Assembly (NCBI RefSeq): GCF_040371085.1
Contig: NZ_JAMBMT010000001.1
Coordinates: forward strand, 620,001 to 684,000
DNA length: 64,000 bases
Source: Psychrobacter sp. AH5
GTDB lineage: Bacteria > Pseudomonadota > Gammaproteobacteria > Pseudomonadales > Moraxellaceae
Direction: 5' to 3'
The notes under the pieces were generated by a model. That model worked only from the letters and a program-made list of their open reading frames with translations, was not told where the DNA came from and did no database searches. Positions 47,480 to 57,113 of the stretch are shown in pieces (position 1 is the stretch's first letter; each line of letters begins with the position of its first letter). The position numbers were made by a program, and so were the translations under genes.

Positions 47480-48451
47480 TTAAACCTCAGGATTAAGCGC
47501 TAATACCTCAGCTGCCGCCGCTTCAACATCTTCTACTGTCAAACTTGGTTTACCGCTCAAAGCCTGTCGCCATCTGCGTGCTCCATTCAAGCCTTGAAAG
47601 AGCCCTAAATAGTGCCGAGACATAGTCGGTAACGCTTCGCCTTGCGCTATTTGCTGACGAAGATAAGGGTACAGCTGAGCTAAGATAGCAGAGCGTTTTG
47701 GTGCAGGCTCGCCCCATAAGCTATTGGCTTGAGCAAGCAGATAAGGATTGTGATAAAAAGCACGGCCAATCATTACTCCATCAATATATTGTAGATGGTT
47801 TTCGATATCCTGCACCGTCTCGATACCGCCATTAATCTCGATATCAAGCTCAGGGAACTCCTGTTTGAGGCGGTAGACATCCTCATAACGTAGCGGCGGT
47901 ATTTCACGATTTTGTTTGGGACTAAGACCTTGTAGCAAAGCGGTACGAGCATGGACGATAAAACGGCTGCAACCTGCTGCTGCCACGGTTTCAACAAAAT
48001 CCTTCATAAACTCATAACTATCAAAATCATCAATCCCAATGCGGTGTTTGACAGTTACCGGAATATCGACCGCCGCTTGCATGTGTTTGACTAAGCTTGC
48101 CACGGTATCGGGCTCTGCCATCAAGCAAGCACCTATCTTATTATGCTGTACGCGATCTGAGGGACAACCGACATTTATATTGACCTCATCATAGTGATGC
48201 TGCTGAGCAAACTCAGCGCACTGAGTCATCTCGGTGATATCGGCGCCGCCTAATTGCAAAACGAGAGGATGTTCGCGCGCATCGAAACGCAAATGCCGGG
48301 CGCGATTACCATGTATCAGCGCACCAGTGCTAATCATCTCCGTATACAGATAAACATGCGGATTAAACAGACGGGCAAAATAACGATAATCGGTAGTCGT
48401 CCAATCAATCATTGGAGCGACTGACAAGCGCTTATTGGTCATATCAACCAT
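47480..48451 (-). CDS. dusA: tRNA-dihydrouridine(20/20a) synthase DusA
   Basis: A 323-aa FMN enzyme. LSVAPMIDWTTTDYRYF start (DusA-typical), YTEMISTGALIHGN, INVGCPSDRVQHNKIGACLM with the catalytic Cys, and VKHRIGIDD and GGIETVQDIENHL flavin-binding strands. It reduces U20/U20a in tRNA. It is monocistronic, convergent with the CPBP gene. Confidence 0.95.
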   Translation of the reverse strand: MVDMTNKRLSVAPMIDWTTTDYRYFARLFNPHVYLYTEMISTGALIHGNRARHLRFDAREHPLVLQLGGADITEMTQCAEFAQQHHYDEVNINVGCPSDRVQHNKIGACLMAEPDTVASLVKHMQAAVDIPVTVKHRIGIDDFDSYEFMKDFVETVAAAGCSRFIVHARTALLQGLSPKQNREIPPLRYEDVYRLKQEFPELDIEINGGIETVQDIENHLQYIDGVMIGRAFYHNPYLLAQANSLWGEPAPKRSAILAQLYPYLRQQIAQGEALPTMSRHYLGLFQGLNGARRWRQALSGKPSLTVEDVEAAAAEVLALNPEV

Positions 48452-48552
48452 AACTATAAAACTCTTTTTAAAAATAAGGTGGCGTCTGGTTTTAGCAGAG
48501 CGACTTTAGCAACAGCCAAGGTTTAGAGAAATCAGCTTTTAGGCAACGCGAT

Positions 48553-49860
48553 TTAAATAATACGATCCAGCTTTCTAGACTCAGGTAAATGATAAAAATA
48601 TAGACCAATCATAATGCCTATAGCGCCAATAAAGGCGACATATAGCGCTGGAGAAAAGCTAATATATGAGGTGGCATAACCGAGAATAAAAGGTAGAGTT
48701 CCGCCAACAATGGCATACATCACATTGTAAGAGAAGGCTATACCCGTTAGACGTACGTTAGTTGGAAATAATTGAACAAAAATAGCCGGCACCATGCCGA
48801 CAATACCGGCAAAAAAGCCTAAGAGCGCATACATAATCAAGATGTAATCACCGCCTGCTTGCAAATGATAATAAAAGGCGAACATCTGACCGATGAGCAG
48901 CACTGATCCTATCACAAGTATTTTACCAAAATTCTCATAATTGGAGAGAATACCGTAAAAAATACAGCCAAAAACCATAAAGATAATGCCTAAACTATGC
49001 GAAAAACCAAACAGATCAGTATCTAAAACAAAGCGTAGTTCAATCAAGCTTGGCAATAGTAATGCAACTACCGTAGTGATACTGGCAATGATTAGACTAA
49101 GCATAAGACCCAAAAATACCGCATGCTTACAGTATTTTAGTAGTAAAGTAAAAGGCTCAGTAATAGCCGTTTTATCCAAAGCTTTTTTTGCCTGCATTTC
49201 AATAAAAAACGGTGATTCGTTAATCAAACGCCAAGCAAATAGTGGCAAAAAGCTCAGTACGGCAGCTGAGATAAAAGGCACACGCCAGCCGTAGTCCAAT
49301 AGCTGAACAGGCGTCATTGAGCCTGTTAGCCAGACAAAAAAGGCATTAGAAAATAACACGCCAACAAAGAAGCTAGCCGTTACATAGCTACAACCCACAG
49401 ATAAATACTGGCGCGGCACTTGCTCAGCGATATATATCCAAGACAAAGGCACATAAACCCCAAACGCCATCCCCTGAATCAGCCGTAAAACAATAAACAA
49501 AATAGGAGCCATCAAACCCCACTGCGCATAAGTAGGCAGTACCGACATGGTCATCATACAAGCTGCGGTAACCAATATACTGATCAATAATAAAGGTTTT
49601 CTTCCCTTAATATCGCCATAGCGGCCAAAAATAACACCGCCAAGAGGGCGAGCTAAATAGCCGATAGCAAATAAGCCTAAACCTTGTAATCTAGTAACCC
49701 GAGGATCAACGTTTATCGGAAAAAAAGCAGAAGAGATATAATCTGCCATATACAAATAAATCAAAAAGTCAAAAAAAGTGATAGCACTAGTTAGGCAGAC
49801 AAAAATCATCATATTTCTGTCTTTAGAAGACATTAGTGCATATTGGGGACGAGAAGGCAT
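48553..49860 (-). CDS. MFS transporter, metabolite:H+ symporter (ProP/MHS) type
   Basis: A 435-aa protein with about 12 membrane segments. MHS-branch features are GYLARPLGGVIFGRYGDIKG, RLIQGMAFGVYVPLSWIYI and LFPTNVRLTGIAFSYNV. The MHS group carries citrate, shikimate, proline/betaine and other small acids; the substrate here cannot be told. The segment spacing is normal. Confidence 0.88.
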   Translation of the reverse strand: MPSRPQYALMSSKDRNMMIFVCLTSAITFFDFLIYLYMADYISSAFFPINVDPRVTRLQGLGLFAIGYLARPLGGVIFGRYGDIKGRKPLLLISILVTAACMMTMSVLPTYAQWGLMAPILFIVLRLIQGMAFGVYVPLSWIYIAEQVPRQYLSVGCSYVTASFFVGVLFSNAFFVWLTGSMTPVQLLDYGWRVPFISAAVLSFLPLFAWRLINESPFFIEMQAKKALDKTAITEPFTLLLKYCKHAVFLGLMLSLIIASITTVVALLLPSLIELRFVLDTDLFGFSHSLGIIFMVFGCIFYGILSNYENFGKILVIGSVLLIGQMFAFYYHLQAGGDYILIMYALLGFFAGIVGMVPAIFVQLFPTNVRLTGIAFSYNVMYAIVGGTLPFILGYATSYISFSPALYVAFIGAIGIMIGLYFYHLPESRKLDRII

Positions 49861-50007
49861 GGTTAGTTATTTTTCCGTATACAAGCAAAGCATTACAACG
49901 GCCATTAAAATAACCGTCTCTCCTAAAGCTAAAAAAGTTGAAAGGTTACGCGTTAATAAAGACAAAAGCGCTAAAAAGATAAACCTTTGATTTGGATTTA
50001 GCCAAAG

Positions 50008-51861
50008 TTATAGTAGCCAATCAATTGGCAACCAGGACATAATGGTCAGCCAAATATGGTCAGACAAACCCACTCGCGGCTCAGCCTCATAGATCTTTAC
50101 CTCACCTTCCTCAATAGTGTGCCACTGCAGATGATTCTCATCGGTTAATTTGACCTCATAAGCCTGAGTCAATAGATCGGCACTTAGCGACTCATGGAGC
50201 TGGCGCGCGAGCTCATCATCATTAATAATGACCCCCATCTCAGTATTGATATTTGCTGAGCGTGGATCGACATTGTAAGAACCAATAAACACTTGATGAT
50301 CATCAATAGCAAAGGTCTTGGCATGTAAACTAGTAGAGGATTGACTGCGAGCTTTCCAAAGCTTATTTTCGCGGTTCTCTTCGCTAGCTGTTGATTTTAA
50401 CTCGTATATTTTTATCCCAGCTTTTAGCAGCTTAGGTCGCCATTGGCTATAACCCGAATGCACTGCGGTCACATCAGTAGCATCAAAAGAATTGGTTAGT
50501 ATTTTTATAGTGATGCCGCTTTTGGCTAACTGTACTAAAGTATCCACACCATCTTTGGTAGGCACAAAATAGGATGAAATGATTGTCAGCTCTTTTGAGG
50601 GGCGACCTAGTAAGGTACGTAGCTGCTGCACCAAATTGGTATCGGTAGCCACGCTTTTGGTCAGCTTACCGACATCATCACTCAAAAATTGCATATCCGT
50701 CCAGCGAAAAGGAATACGCTTATTTAATAAGTCGGTATCAATGGAGGAGTCCTCAATAGCGGAGCGATAGACGGATAAGCTACTTTGGCTATCGTTTTTT
50801 TCATCCTCATCAAGCTGATCTAAACCGGCTATAAAATCAGTAGGTTTATCTTTATCAAAGCTTACCAAAGTTTCAATATCATAAGAGATTGGCGCTGACC
50901 AATAGCTACCAAAGCTGTTATCGATATCAGCGACCACTTTACCGATAAGCAGCACATCTAAATCTGCAAATTGACTATTTTGATCATTACTTAAGTATTC
51001 GTTACCGATATTACGGCCACCGATAATAGTGATTTGTTTGTCAAAAGTCATGCTCTTATTATGCATGCGCCGATTAATACGAGGCAAACCAGTGACAAAA
51101 TTTAACGCCTGAAACTTACGATGCATCAGCGGATTGGCTATGCGTACCGCTATGTTAGGATGGTTTGAGAAGCGCAGCAACTGCTGATCTAAATCACTAC
51201 TACTGTTAAAATCATCAATCAATAAGCGCACGATAACACCGCGTTCAGCCGCTTCCCACAAGTCTTTTAGCAGCAATTGACCGGACTGATCGTTATGCCA
51301 AATATAATACTGAGCATCGATAGTTCGATTTGCCATATCGGTTAAGACACTGCGCGCCGCAAAAGCATTGGCACCAGTAACAATAGGATGATAGCCTGAC
51401 AAATCAGGGTGAATCTTGTTTTGCTCACTAATAGCCGCGACCAAATCAGTATGATTTACGCTGTTATTAATATCGCTATTCACGTTGTTATTTACATCGT
51501 TACTTATACTATTGGTCAGCTCTTGAGACTTTTTGGTCTCAGTGTCAAAGGTGCTGCTTTTGCCAGCTTCTAGCTCATTGGCAGCTTCCATATCGGTAGC
51601 GCTCTGCTTATCTTCTTTATCTATCGTATCTGCTACAACTGGGTCACTTACGGCGTCTGCACTAGCTGACGTCTCTATAGTGTTTTTGGCTGCGTCATCG
51701 CCCTGATTGCCATTTTGGTACAAAGCATTGACACGCGCAGACAAGGCTTTACTTTTTGGTAAATGCGCTACCTCAGGCAAACTTTGACAGCCTACCATAC
51801 TCAAAGATAAGCCAAGAGTTAGGCTCAGCGTCATTCTATTTATATACCTATTTAACGACAT
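50008..51861 (-). CDS. Phospholipase D-family lipoprotein, ClsC/YmdC-like
   Basis: A 617-aa protein. The lipobox SMVGC/QS places the lipidated Cys at residue 25. An Asn/Ser/Glu-rich segment (about 55-145, including repeated NN-V-N units) is followed by two PLD domains. HKD motif 1 is HNKSMTFDKQITIIGGRN and HKD motif 2 is HAKTFAIDDHQVFIGSYN. E. coli ClsC makes cardiolipin from PE and PG with a partner protein; the present protein adds the disordered insert. It is monocistronic. Confidence 0.88.
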   Translation of the reverse strand: MSLNRYINRMTLSLTLGLSLSMVGCQSLPEVAHLPKSKALSARVNALYQNGNQGDDAAKNTIETSASADAVSDPVVADTIDKEDKQSATDMEAANELEAGKSSTFDTETKKSQELTNSISNDVNNNVNSDINNSVNHTDLVAAISEQNKIHPDLSGYHPIVTGANAFAARSVLTDMANRTIDAQYYIWHNDQSGQLLLKDLWEAAERGVIVRLLIDDFNSSSDLDQQLLRFSNHPNIAVRIANPLMHRKFQALNFVTGLPRINRRMHNKSMTFDKQITIIGGRNIGNEYLSNDQNSQFADLDVLLIGKVVADIDNSFGSYWSAPISYDIETLVSFDKDKPTDFIAGLDQLDEDEKNDSQSSLSVYRSAIEDSSIDTDLLNKRIPFRWTDMQFLSDDVGKLTKSVATDTNLVQQLRTLLGRPSKELTIISSYFVPTKDGVDTLVQLAKSGITIKILTNSFDATDVTAVHSGYSQWRPKLLKAGIKIYELKSTASEENRENKLWKARSQSSTSLHAKTFAIDDHQVFIGSYNVDPRSANINTEMGVIINDDELARQLHESLSADLLTQAYEVKLTDENHLQWHTIEEGEVKIYEAEPRVGLSDHIWLTIMSWLPIDWLL

Positions 51862-52223
51862 AATAGCTTGGCCTCAATGGACTGAAGTTTTATTTAGCAG
51901 CGAAGTCAACTGCCATTAATAGCAATGCTTATGAGCCATAGCCAGTGTAAGCGCAGTAATCCCATGGTTATACAAAATTATTTTTGCCAAGCTTAGCAGG
52001 TACAAGGATATCTGCCTATAAAAAATACGTTAAGTTTTTTAATCAGCCGCTTTAACAAAAATTGTGTTTGGTAAAATGGCAGTTGCAAAAAAAAAGCTTA
52101 GCAGGTGTCTCAAAGCCAGAGGCATGATATGATATTGTGCAGCCTAAAGCCATGGCTAGCCCCTACATTAATAATCCTTTAGATAACAGTCACCACAGAA
52201 TTAACTCTTACTACGGAACAACT
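51862..52223. other. Intergenic region between clsC-like gene and metZ
   Basis: A 362-bp divergent spacer. The metZ frame is open back to a GTG at 52137, but family length favours the ATG at 52224. I looked for a SAM-type riboswitch before metZ and saw no convincing match. Confidence 0.45.
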
Positions 52224-53498
52224 ATGAGCCAAACATCAACGCAGCAAAATAATGACGATAATGGTTTGGATAGCAATTGGCGCTCAGATGCCTTAGATTT
52301 GAGTCTTGATTATGGTATGCAAACCATCGCTGTGCGTGCCGGTCAACACCGTACCGATGAAGGCGAGCATTCAGAAGCTATTTTTACCACAAGCTCTTAT
52401 GTTTATAGCTCAGCTAGTGATGCAGCAGCGCATTTCGATGGTACTAAGACGGGTAATGTCTACTCGCGCCATACCAATCCTAGTGTGCGCACCTTTGAGA
52501 GGCGTTTAGCGGCGCTTGAGAATGGCGAGCGCGCCGTGGCGACTGCCTCAGGTATGGGAGCTATTTTGACCATGTGTTTGGCTTATCTAAAAGCCGGCGA
52601 TCATCTGCTAGCGGCCAATCAACTCTTTGGCTCCTCCATTGGCCTATTTAATAATTATATGGCCAAGTTTGGCGTAGAAGTCAGTTACGTCGATTGCTTT
52701 GATAATGACGCTTGGGCGGCGGCGGTGCAGCCAAATACTAAGCTTATTTATTGTGAAAGCCCCAGTAATCCGCTGGCGCAAATTTGTGATATTGGTTTTT
52801 TGAGTGAATTATCAAAGGCTAACGATATTTTACTGGTGGTGGATAACTGCTTTGCCTCTCCTGCTATTCAGCGTCCGCTTGATTTGGGCGCGGATGTGGT
52901 GATTCATTCGGCGACCAAATACTTAGATGGTCAAGGCCGTGTCTTAGGCGGCGCGCTTGTCGGTAGTGATAAGCTAATGCAAGAGGCTTTTACCGTCGTG
53001 CGTTCAGGCGGTATAAGTATGAGTCCCTTTAATGCTTGGGTATTTACCAAAGGGCTTGAGACGCTCAAATTGCGAATGAGGGCGCACTGCGCCAATGCCA
53101 ATCAAGTGGCGCAGTTTTTGGTCAATCATCCTAAGGTAAGTCAAGTACATTTCTCTGGCCTAAAAGATCATCCCGCGCACAAGCTTGCCAAACGCCAGCA
53201 TCATATGCAGGACGGGTTTGGCGCGATTATGGGCTTTGAGGTCAAAGCCACTGAGTCAGATGATGCCAAGGCTGCTGCTTGGCACGTCATTGACTCTACG
53301 CAAATGATCTCCATTACCAATAATTTGGGCGATGCTAAGACCACGATTACCCATCCAGCGACTACTACTCATTTTCGTTTGACTGCCGAAGCGCGTTTAG
53401 AGGCAGGCGTTAATGATAGTCTGCTACGATTGTCAGTTGGGCTTGAAGATGCTGAAGATATTATCAAAGATTTGGCACGCGGCTTAGACAGTCTGTAA
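52224..53498 (+). CDS. metZ: O-succinylhomoserine sulfhydrylase MetZ
   Basis: A 424-aa PLP enzyme from ATG 52224 (ACGGAAC upstream). Cys/Met-metabolism fold: TIAVRAGQHRTDEGEHSEAI start, YSRHTNPSVRTFERRLAALE, ASGMGAIL, ESPSNPLAQ, and the PLP lysine in IHSATKYLDGQGRVLGGALV. The IYSR-type substrate region and GLEDAEDIIKDL ending are MetZ-like. It makes homocysteine directly from O-succinylhomoserine and sulfide. Confidence 0.92.
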   Translation: MSQTSTQQNNDDNGLDSNWRSDALDLSLDYGMQTIAVRAGQHRTDEGEHSEAIFTTSSYVYSSASDAAAHFDGTKTGNVYSRHTNPSVRTFERRLAALENGERAVATASGMGAILTMCLAYLKAGDHLLAANQLFGSSIGLFNNYMAKFGVEVSYVDCFDNDAWAAAVQPNTKLIYCESPSNPLAQICDIGFLSELSKANDILLVVDNCFASPAIQRPLDLGADVVIHSATKYLDGQGRVLGGALVGSDKLMQEAFTVVRSGGISMSPFNAWVFTKGLETLKLRMRAHCANANQVAQFLVNHPKVSQVHFSGLKDHPAHKLAKRQHHMQDGFGAIMGFEVKATESDDAKAAAWHVIDSTQMISITNNLGDAKTTITHPATTTHFRLTAEARLEAGVNDSLLRLSVGLEDAEDIIKDLARGLDSL

Positions 53499-53513
53499 AG
53501 ATAACGTTATAAT
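53484..53513 (+). promoter_or_regulatory. Putative promoter for ybaB
   Basis: TTAGAC (53484-53489), an 18-bp spacer and a consensus TATAAT (53508-53513), overlapping the metZ end, about 60 bp before the ybaB ATG. Confidence 0.45.
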
Positions 53514-53572
53514 CAGCTCCATGCTTTACTGTTTTTATACCCGTTTTTTATTATAAAGAAGAAGAGACTATT

Positions 53573-53902
53573 ATGAATATTCAAGCTTTAATGCAACAAG
53601 CACAAACCATGCAAAAGAAAGTTGAAGCCAATGTTGAGTCGGCCAAAAAAGAGCTTGCTAACAAAGAAGTACAGGCCGAAGCGGGCAGTGGTCTTGTCAA
53701 AGTCACTATGACCGGTCGCCATGTGGTCAAACGTATCACTATCGATCCAAGCTTACTTGATGATGAGCCTGATATGATTGAAGATCTCATCGCTGCTGCT
53801 GTCAACGACGCGGTTCGTCAAGCCGATGAGCTGTATGAACAAACCATGGCAGGCGCAACCTCAGGCATGGGTCTACCACCTGGTATGCAAGGTATGTTCT
53901 AA
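53573..53902 (+). CDS. ybaB: YbaB/EbfC nucleoid-associated protein
   Basis: A 109-aa protein of standard length: [17 protein letters not shown] helix, [21 protein letters not shown] strands, [18 protein letters not shown] helix, Gly/Met-rich tail. It is a DNA-binding dimer. It usually lies just before recR, as here, though the typical upstream dnaX is replaced by metZ. Confidence 0.95.
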   Translation: MNIQALMQQAQTMQKKVEANVESAKKELANKEVQAEAGSGLVKVTMTGRHVVKRITIDPSLLDDEPDMIEDLIAAAVNDAVRQADELYEQTMAGATSGMGLPPGMQGMF

Positions 53903-53972
53903 GCTTTTATATAAAGTTAACTAATAGGGTTAATTAGCACAAAAAGCTTATAAATATTGAATTTAGCAGTCA

Positions 53973-54012
53973 AAAAATGGGGTTGTTATCGCGATGATAC
54001 GACCCCATTTTT
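53973..54012. terminator. Terminator after ybaB
   Basis: 11-bp perfect arms AAAAATGGGGT (53973-53983) and ACCCCATTTTT (54002-54012) with an 18-nt loop; T tail on plus. It would uncouple recR from ybaB. Confidence 0.75.
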
Positions 54013-54073
54013 ATCACTAGAATCTAACTTATAGTGTCAATATTCTATAAAGTAGCAACACTAGTAAGAGAGA

Positions 54074-54147
54074 CTAGTATAAATTTTTCTGGCGTACTGT
54101 GTCTATGCGTTTCGGGACTGACAGAGGCTGCAAAAAATTTATACCAG
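54074..54147 (+). repeat. Dispersed inverted-repeat element, copy B
   Basis: The ends are inverted repeats: CTAGTATAAATTTTT (54074-54088) and AAAAAATTTATACCAG (54132-54147). The centre contains ACAGAGGCTGCA, shared with copy A at 26067-26124 in opposite orientation. It ends 40 bp before recR. Confidence 0.6.
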
Positions 54148-54187
54148 CCTCGCAGAATCTTCTTTATAACAGTGAAAGGATAATAAT

Positions 54188-54781
54188 TTGCTTACTGCCA
54201 AATTCGATCAACTGGTCAAACAATTACGTGTCCTGCCAGGTGTCGGTCAAAAAAGTGCTCAGCGTATGGCTTTGCATCTGCTAACCAAAAAGCGACCCCA
54301 AGGTATGGCGCTCGCGCAAGCGCTGGATGAAGCGATGCGTGAGATTGTGGAGTGCCAGCGCTGCCACAGCTTTAGTGATGAGAGTATCTGTCCGTTGTGT
54401 CAAGATCCAAGACGCGATACTACTCAGCTTTGTGTAGTTGAGACCGCCGCTGATGTCATGGCTATCGAGCAAACGGCGGGTTATCGTGGTCTGTATTTTG
54501 TGTTGGGCGGTCATCTGTCGCCTATTGATGGTATTAGCGCTGATGATCTTAATATTGATCAACTGGTATGGCGCGTCAAAGAAGAGCCGGTAGAGGAGCT
54601 GATACTAGCTACAGGCACCACCGTTGAGGGTCAGACCACCGCCCACTTTATTAGCGAAGCGGTAACTCGCCATGTCAAAAAGATTACGCGCCTAGCACAA
54701 GGCGTACCGATGGGCGGCGAGCTTGAATACCTTGATAGCATGACGCTGGGTCAAGCGCTGCAAAATCGCTCCTTTTTATAA
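54188..54781 (+). CDS. recR: Recombination mediator protein RecR
   Basis: A 197-aa protein. It uses a TTG start at 54188, set by AAAGGA (54175-54180) at 7-bp spacing; no upstream in-frame ATG fits. Order: HhH region [20 protein letters not shown], zinc finger CQRC..CPLC, Toprim domain with [12 protein letters not shown], and the C-terminal [20 protein letters not shown]. With RecFO it loads RecA at gaps. Confidence 0.95.
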   Translation: MLTAKFDQLVKQLRVLPGVGQKSAQRMALHLLTKKRPQGMALAQALDEAMREIVECQRCHSFSDESICPLCQDPRRDTTQLCVVETAADVMAIEQTAGYRGLYFVLGGHLSPIDGISADDLNIDQLVWRVKEEPVEELILATGTTVEGQTTAHFISEAVTRHVKKITRLAQGVPMGGELEYLDSMTLGQALQNRSFL

Positions 54782-54906
54782 TATTAAAATGCTTTATAGT
54801 TAGTAATTTTGCTAAAACCGCAGTTTGCTAGCTATTATTGTTATACTTACCAGTTTTTATCATAAATCTTATTACAAACTTTTCTTAATTTAGCAGGTAT
54901 CTGCCC

Positions 54907-56220
54907 GTGTCAAGCCCTTCTTTAGCAACAACAGCAACAGCGCCAATCTCTCAAGATGATAGGGCTACTATTGACGATGAGTCCGTAGCCGCGACTTTTA
55001 ATCCGTCCGATGCTTTGCCTGTCGAGCCTGATATTGATGCTTTGCTTGATAGCGCTGATGAGCTGCCAGTCACTTGGATCAAAGAGCAATCGCAACTGAC
55101 AGCGGTCATTGCAGCGTTAGAGAGCTGCGGACGGGTGGCTTTAGATACGGAGTTTATCAAGCGTGATACTTATTATCCGCGTCTGGCGTTGGTGCAAATT
55201 AACGTCGGCGATCATATTTATTTATTGGATGCACCAAGGCTACAATTACAAGAATTATGGCAAGCTCTCATTGCAGTGGATGTAGCGATTTGGCATGCTT
55301 GTGGTGAGGATTTGGGTATTTTTTATTTGCTATCAGGTTGTCCGCCATTGACCAATATCTTTGATACGCAAATTGCTTTGGCTTATCTAACGGGGCAATT
55401 GCAAATGGGCTATCAGCAAGCGCTTGATGATCAGCTAGATATGCATATTGATAAGGAACATAGCCAGTCTGATTGGCTACGTCGTCCTTTGTCAGAGGAG
55501 CAAGAGCAGTACGCGATAGATGATGTGCGCTTTTTGCCAGCGCTGTATTTAAGCTTGGAGTATGAGCTAAAAAAGCAGGGTTTGTATGACTATGTTTGGG
55601 ATGATTGTCAGCTTTATGCTTATGAGCTTTATGAAACCCAGCAGGTTGCCGATGAAGAGATGTACCTAACCATGGCGGATTATCGTTATACCTCGCAGCA
55701 AATGGCAATACTACAAGCAGTGGCGACTTGGCGCGAACAGCTAGCGCGCGCGACCAATCAGCCGCGTACCTTTATTATAAAAAAACAAGCGGTACGAGAG
55801 ATTGTCACTGAAAAGCCTAATACTATGCGCGAGCTGGCGCACAAGACTACTATGCACCGTAGTATGCTCAGACTCTATGGTGAGGAGCTACTAGGTGTCA
55901 TAAAACAGGCCAAAGATACGCATCCTGCTGAGCAGCCCCCGCGCTTACCTGCGCCTTATCGCTCAAAAAACAAGATACTCTCTAAAGCGGTGCAGCAACA
56001 GATTGATCTACAAGCAAAAAAAACAGCTATACCAGCCAATGTGTTGATGCGAAAAAAATGGCTCAGCCAATTATATGAAGTCATCGCCTATGACAAGGCT
56101 TTGAATGAAATGCCAGAGGGTTTGCAAGGCTGGCGTTATAAGTGGGTAACTCAGCAGTTAATACCTATTATTATTGAGCACAAAGCAGAATTACAGCAGG
56201 GCATGGGCGTTAGCGTCTAA
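54907..56220 (+). CDS. rnd: Ribonuclease D
   Basis: A 437-aa enzyme from GTG 54907 (AGCAGG upstream). The DEDDy exonuclease has VALDTEFIKRDTYYP (D80, E82), DTQIALAYLTGQ and YAIDDVRFLPALY; an HRDC domain follows (YTSQQMAILQAVATWRE). The first 50 residues are acidic, Ala/Ser-rich and not part of the fold. It trims tRNA 3' ends. Its 3' end overlaps the convergent hydrolase gene by 11 bp. Confidence 0.93.
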   Translation: MSSPSLATTATAPISQDDRATIDDESVAATFNPSDALPVEPDIDALLDSADELPVTWIKEQSQLTAVIAALESCGRVALDTEFIKRDTYYPRLALVQINVGDHIYLLDAPRLQLQELWQALIAVDVAIWHACGEDLGIFYLLSGCPPLTNIFDTQIALAYLTGQLQMGYQQALDDQLDMHIDKEHSQSDWLRRPLSEEQEQYAIDDVRFLPALYLSLEYELKKQGLYDYVWDDCQLYAYELYETQQVADEEMYLTMADYRYTSQQMAILQAVATWREQLARATNQPRTFIIKKQAVREIVTEKPNTMRELAHKTTMHRSMLRLYGEELLGVIKQAKDTHPAEQPPRLPAPYRSKNKILSKAVQQQIDLQAKKTAIPANVLMRKKWLSQLYEVIAYDKALNEMPEGLQGWRYKWVTQQLIPIIIEHKAELQQGMGVSV

Positions 56221-56884
56221 ACTCGCCATTTGCTAAAAAATACATAGCTTGCTTAATCACCTCTTTATTCATCAGCATTCCGGTATGCGTCACTGGCATT
56301 ACGATATGATCAGTGGCGCTTACAAGTTTAGTCTCTGCTACATAAACAGTGCCGTCATGAGCTAAGCAATCATTGGTTATTGAGCCGTCCGCTTTACGCC
56401 GCTTATGATTATGATAGCTCAAAATAGGCTGACCGAGCCCTTGAGCTTTGTTGCCTGCAATGACGCCAAGCTCAATCCCCTCTGGCAGCGGCGCAACCGT
56501 GCCATCCAAAGCTTGCTCATACGACTTACCAACAATAATCGGCGCTAGTCGCCAAATATAATCGCCACTAATGCTACCATTATGCGGTGTGCCGAGTGTC
56601 ACACAACGCCCAACTCTCCACTGTGGATAGTGAGCGACAAAGTCACGAATTATTAAGCCGCCTAAGCTATGACCCACTAGATCGATAGGCTCGCTAGGAT
56701 TATGATTAGTCTCAAGCCAACTGTTTAGACGTGCGCTGTTAGTCTTGATATCGTCGCGCATGCTGCGGTAGCCAAACGTATGCGTCTTAAAACCTGCTAT
56801 CTGCAAGTGCTTGGCCATAGGCCGCATAATAAATGGAAATTGATGTAGACCATGAATAAGGATAAGGCGGTTTTTTTGACTCAT
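56210..56884 (-). CDS. Alpha/beta hydrolase (esterase/lipase-like)
   Basis: A 224-aa protein started at ATG 56884 (MSQKNRLILIHGLHQ), not at 56911. The HG oxyanion motif, GHSLGG nucleophile elbow and TLGTPHNGS segment are typical of PGAP1/lipase-class hydrolases. A late HTGM segment probably gives the catalytic His. No signal peptide. Tail-to-tail with rnd. Confidence 0.85.
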   Translation of the reverse strand: MSQKNRLILIHGLHQFPFIMRPMAKHLQIAGFKTHTFGYRSMRDDIKTNSARLNSWLETNHNPSEPIDLVGHSLGGLIIRDFVAHYPQWRVGRCVTLGTPHNGSISGDYIWRLAPIIVGKSYEQALDGTVAPLPEGIELGVIAGNKAQGLGQPILSYHNHKRRKADGSITNDCLAHDGTVYVAETKLVSATDHIVMPVTHTGMLMNKEVIKQAMYFLANGEFRR

Positions 56885-57055
56885 AGAGGGTTCCAAAAAA
56901 GTTAATAACAACGCTAAGCTAATAGTTAGAGTGACACGTTACTTTTTATTATGATAAATTTGGCATAAGCTGGGGCTTTAGCCCAGGGCTTTTATTCTAC
57001 AAAATATAGCTTATGCTAGGCTAAGGTTAAATCGTTATTTATATAACCAAAACAG

Positions 57056-57088
57056 AAACCTCCAAATCAGTGGCTGACTTGGAGGTTT
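57056..57088. terminator. Terminator of the gcv operon
   Basis: A 15-bp stem with one mismatch (57056-57070 / 57074-57088) with a 3-nt loop, located 26 bp past the gcvP stop. On minus it is followed by CTGTTTTGG; the better T run is on plus. Confidence 0.75.
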
Positions 57089-57113
57089 GTTTTTAAACTA
57101 AATTTGCTAAAGA

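Noticed and set aside
52020..52223. SAM-type riboswitch before metZ
   Set aside because: No recognisable aptamer core; only AT-rich sequence and short hairpins.
54099..54284. Small frame overlapping the recR start
   Set aside because: Lies across the repeat element and recR in a different frame; no support.
55268..55708. 146-aa open frame antisense to rnd
   Set aside because: Overlaps a well-supported gene entirely; His/Pro-rich shadow composition.
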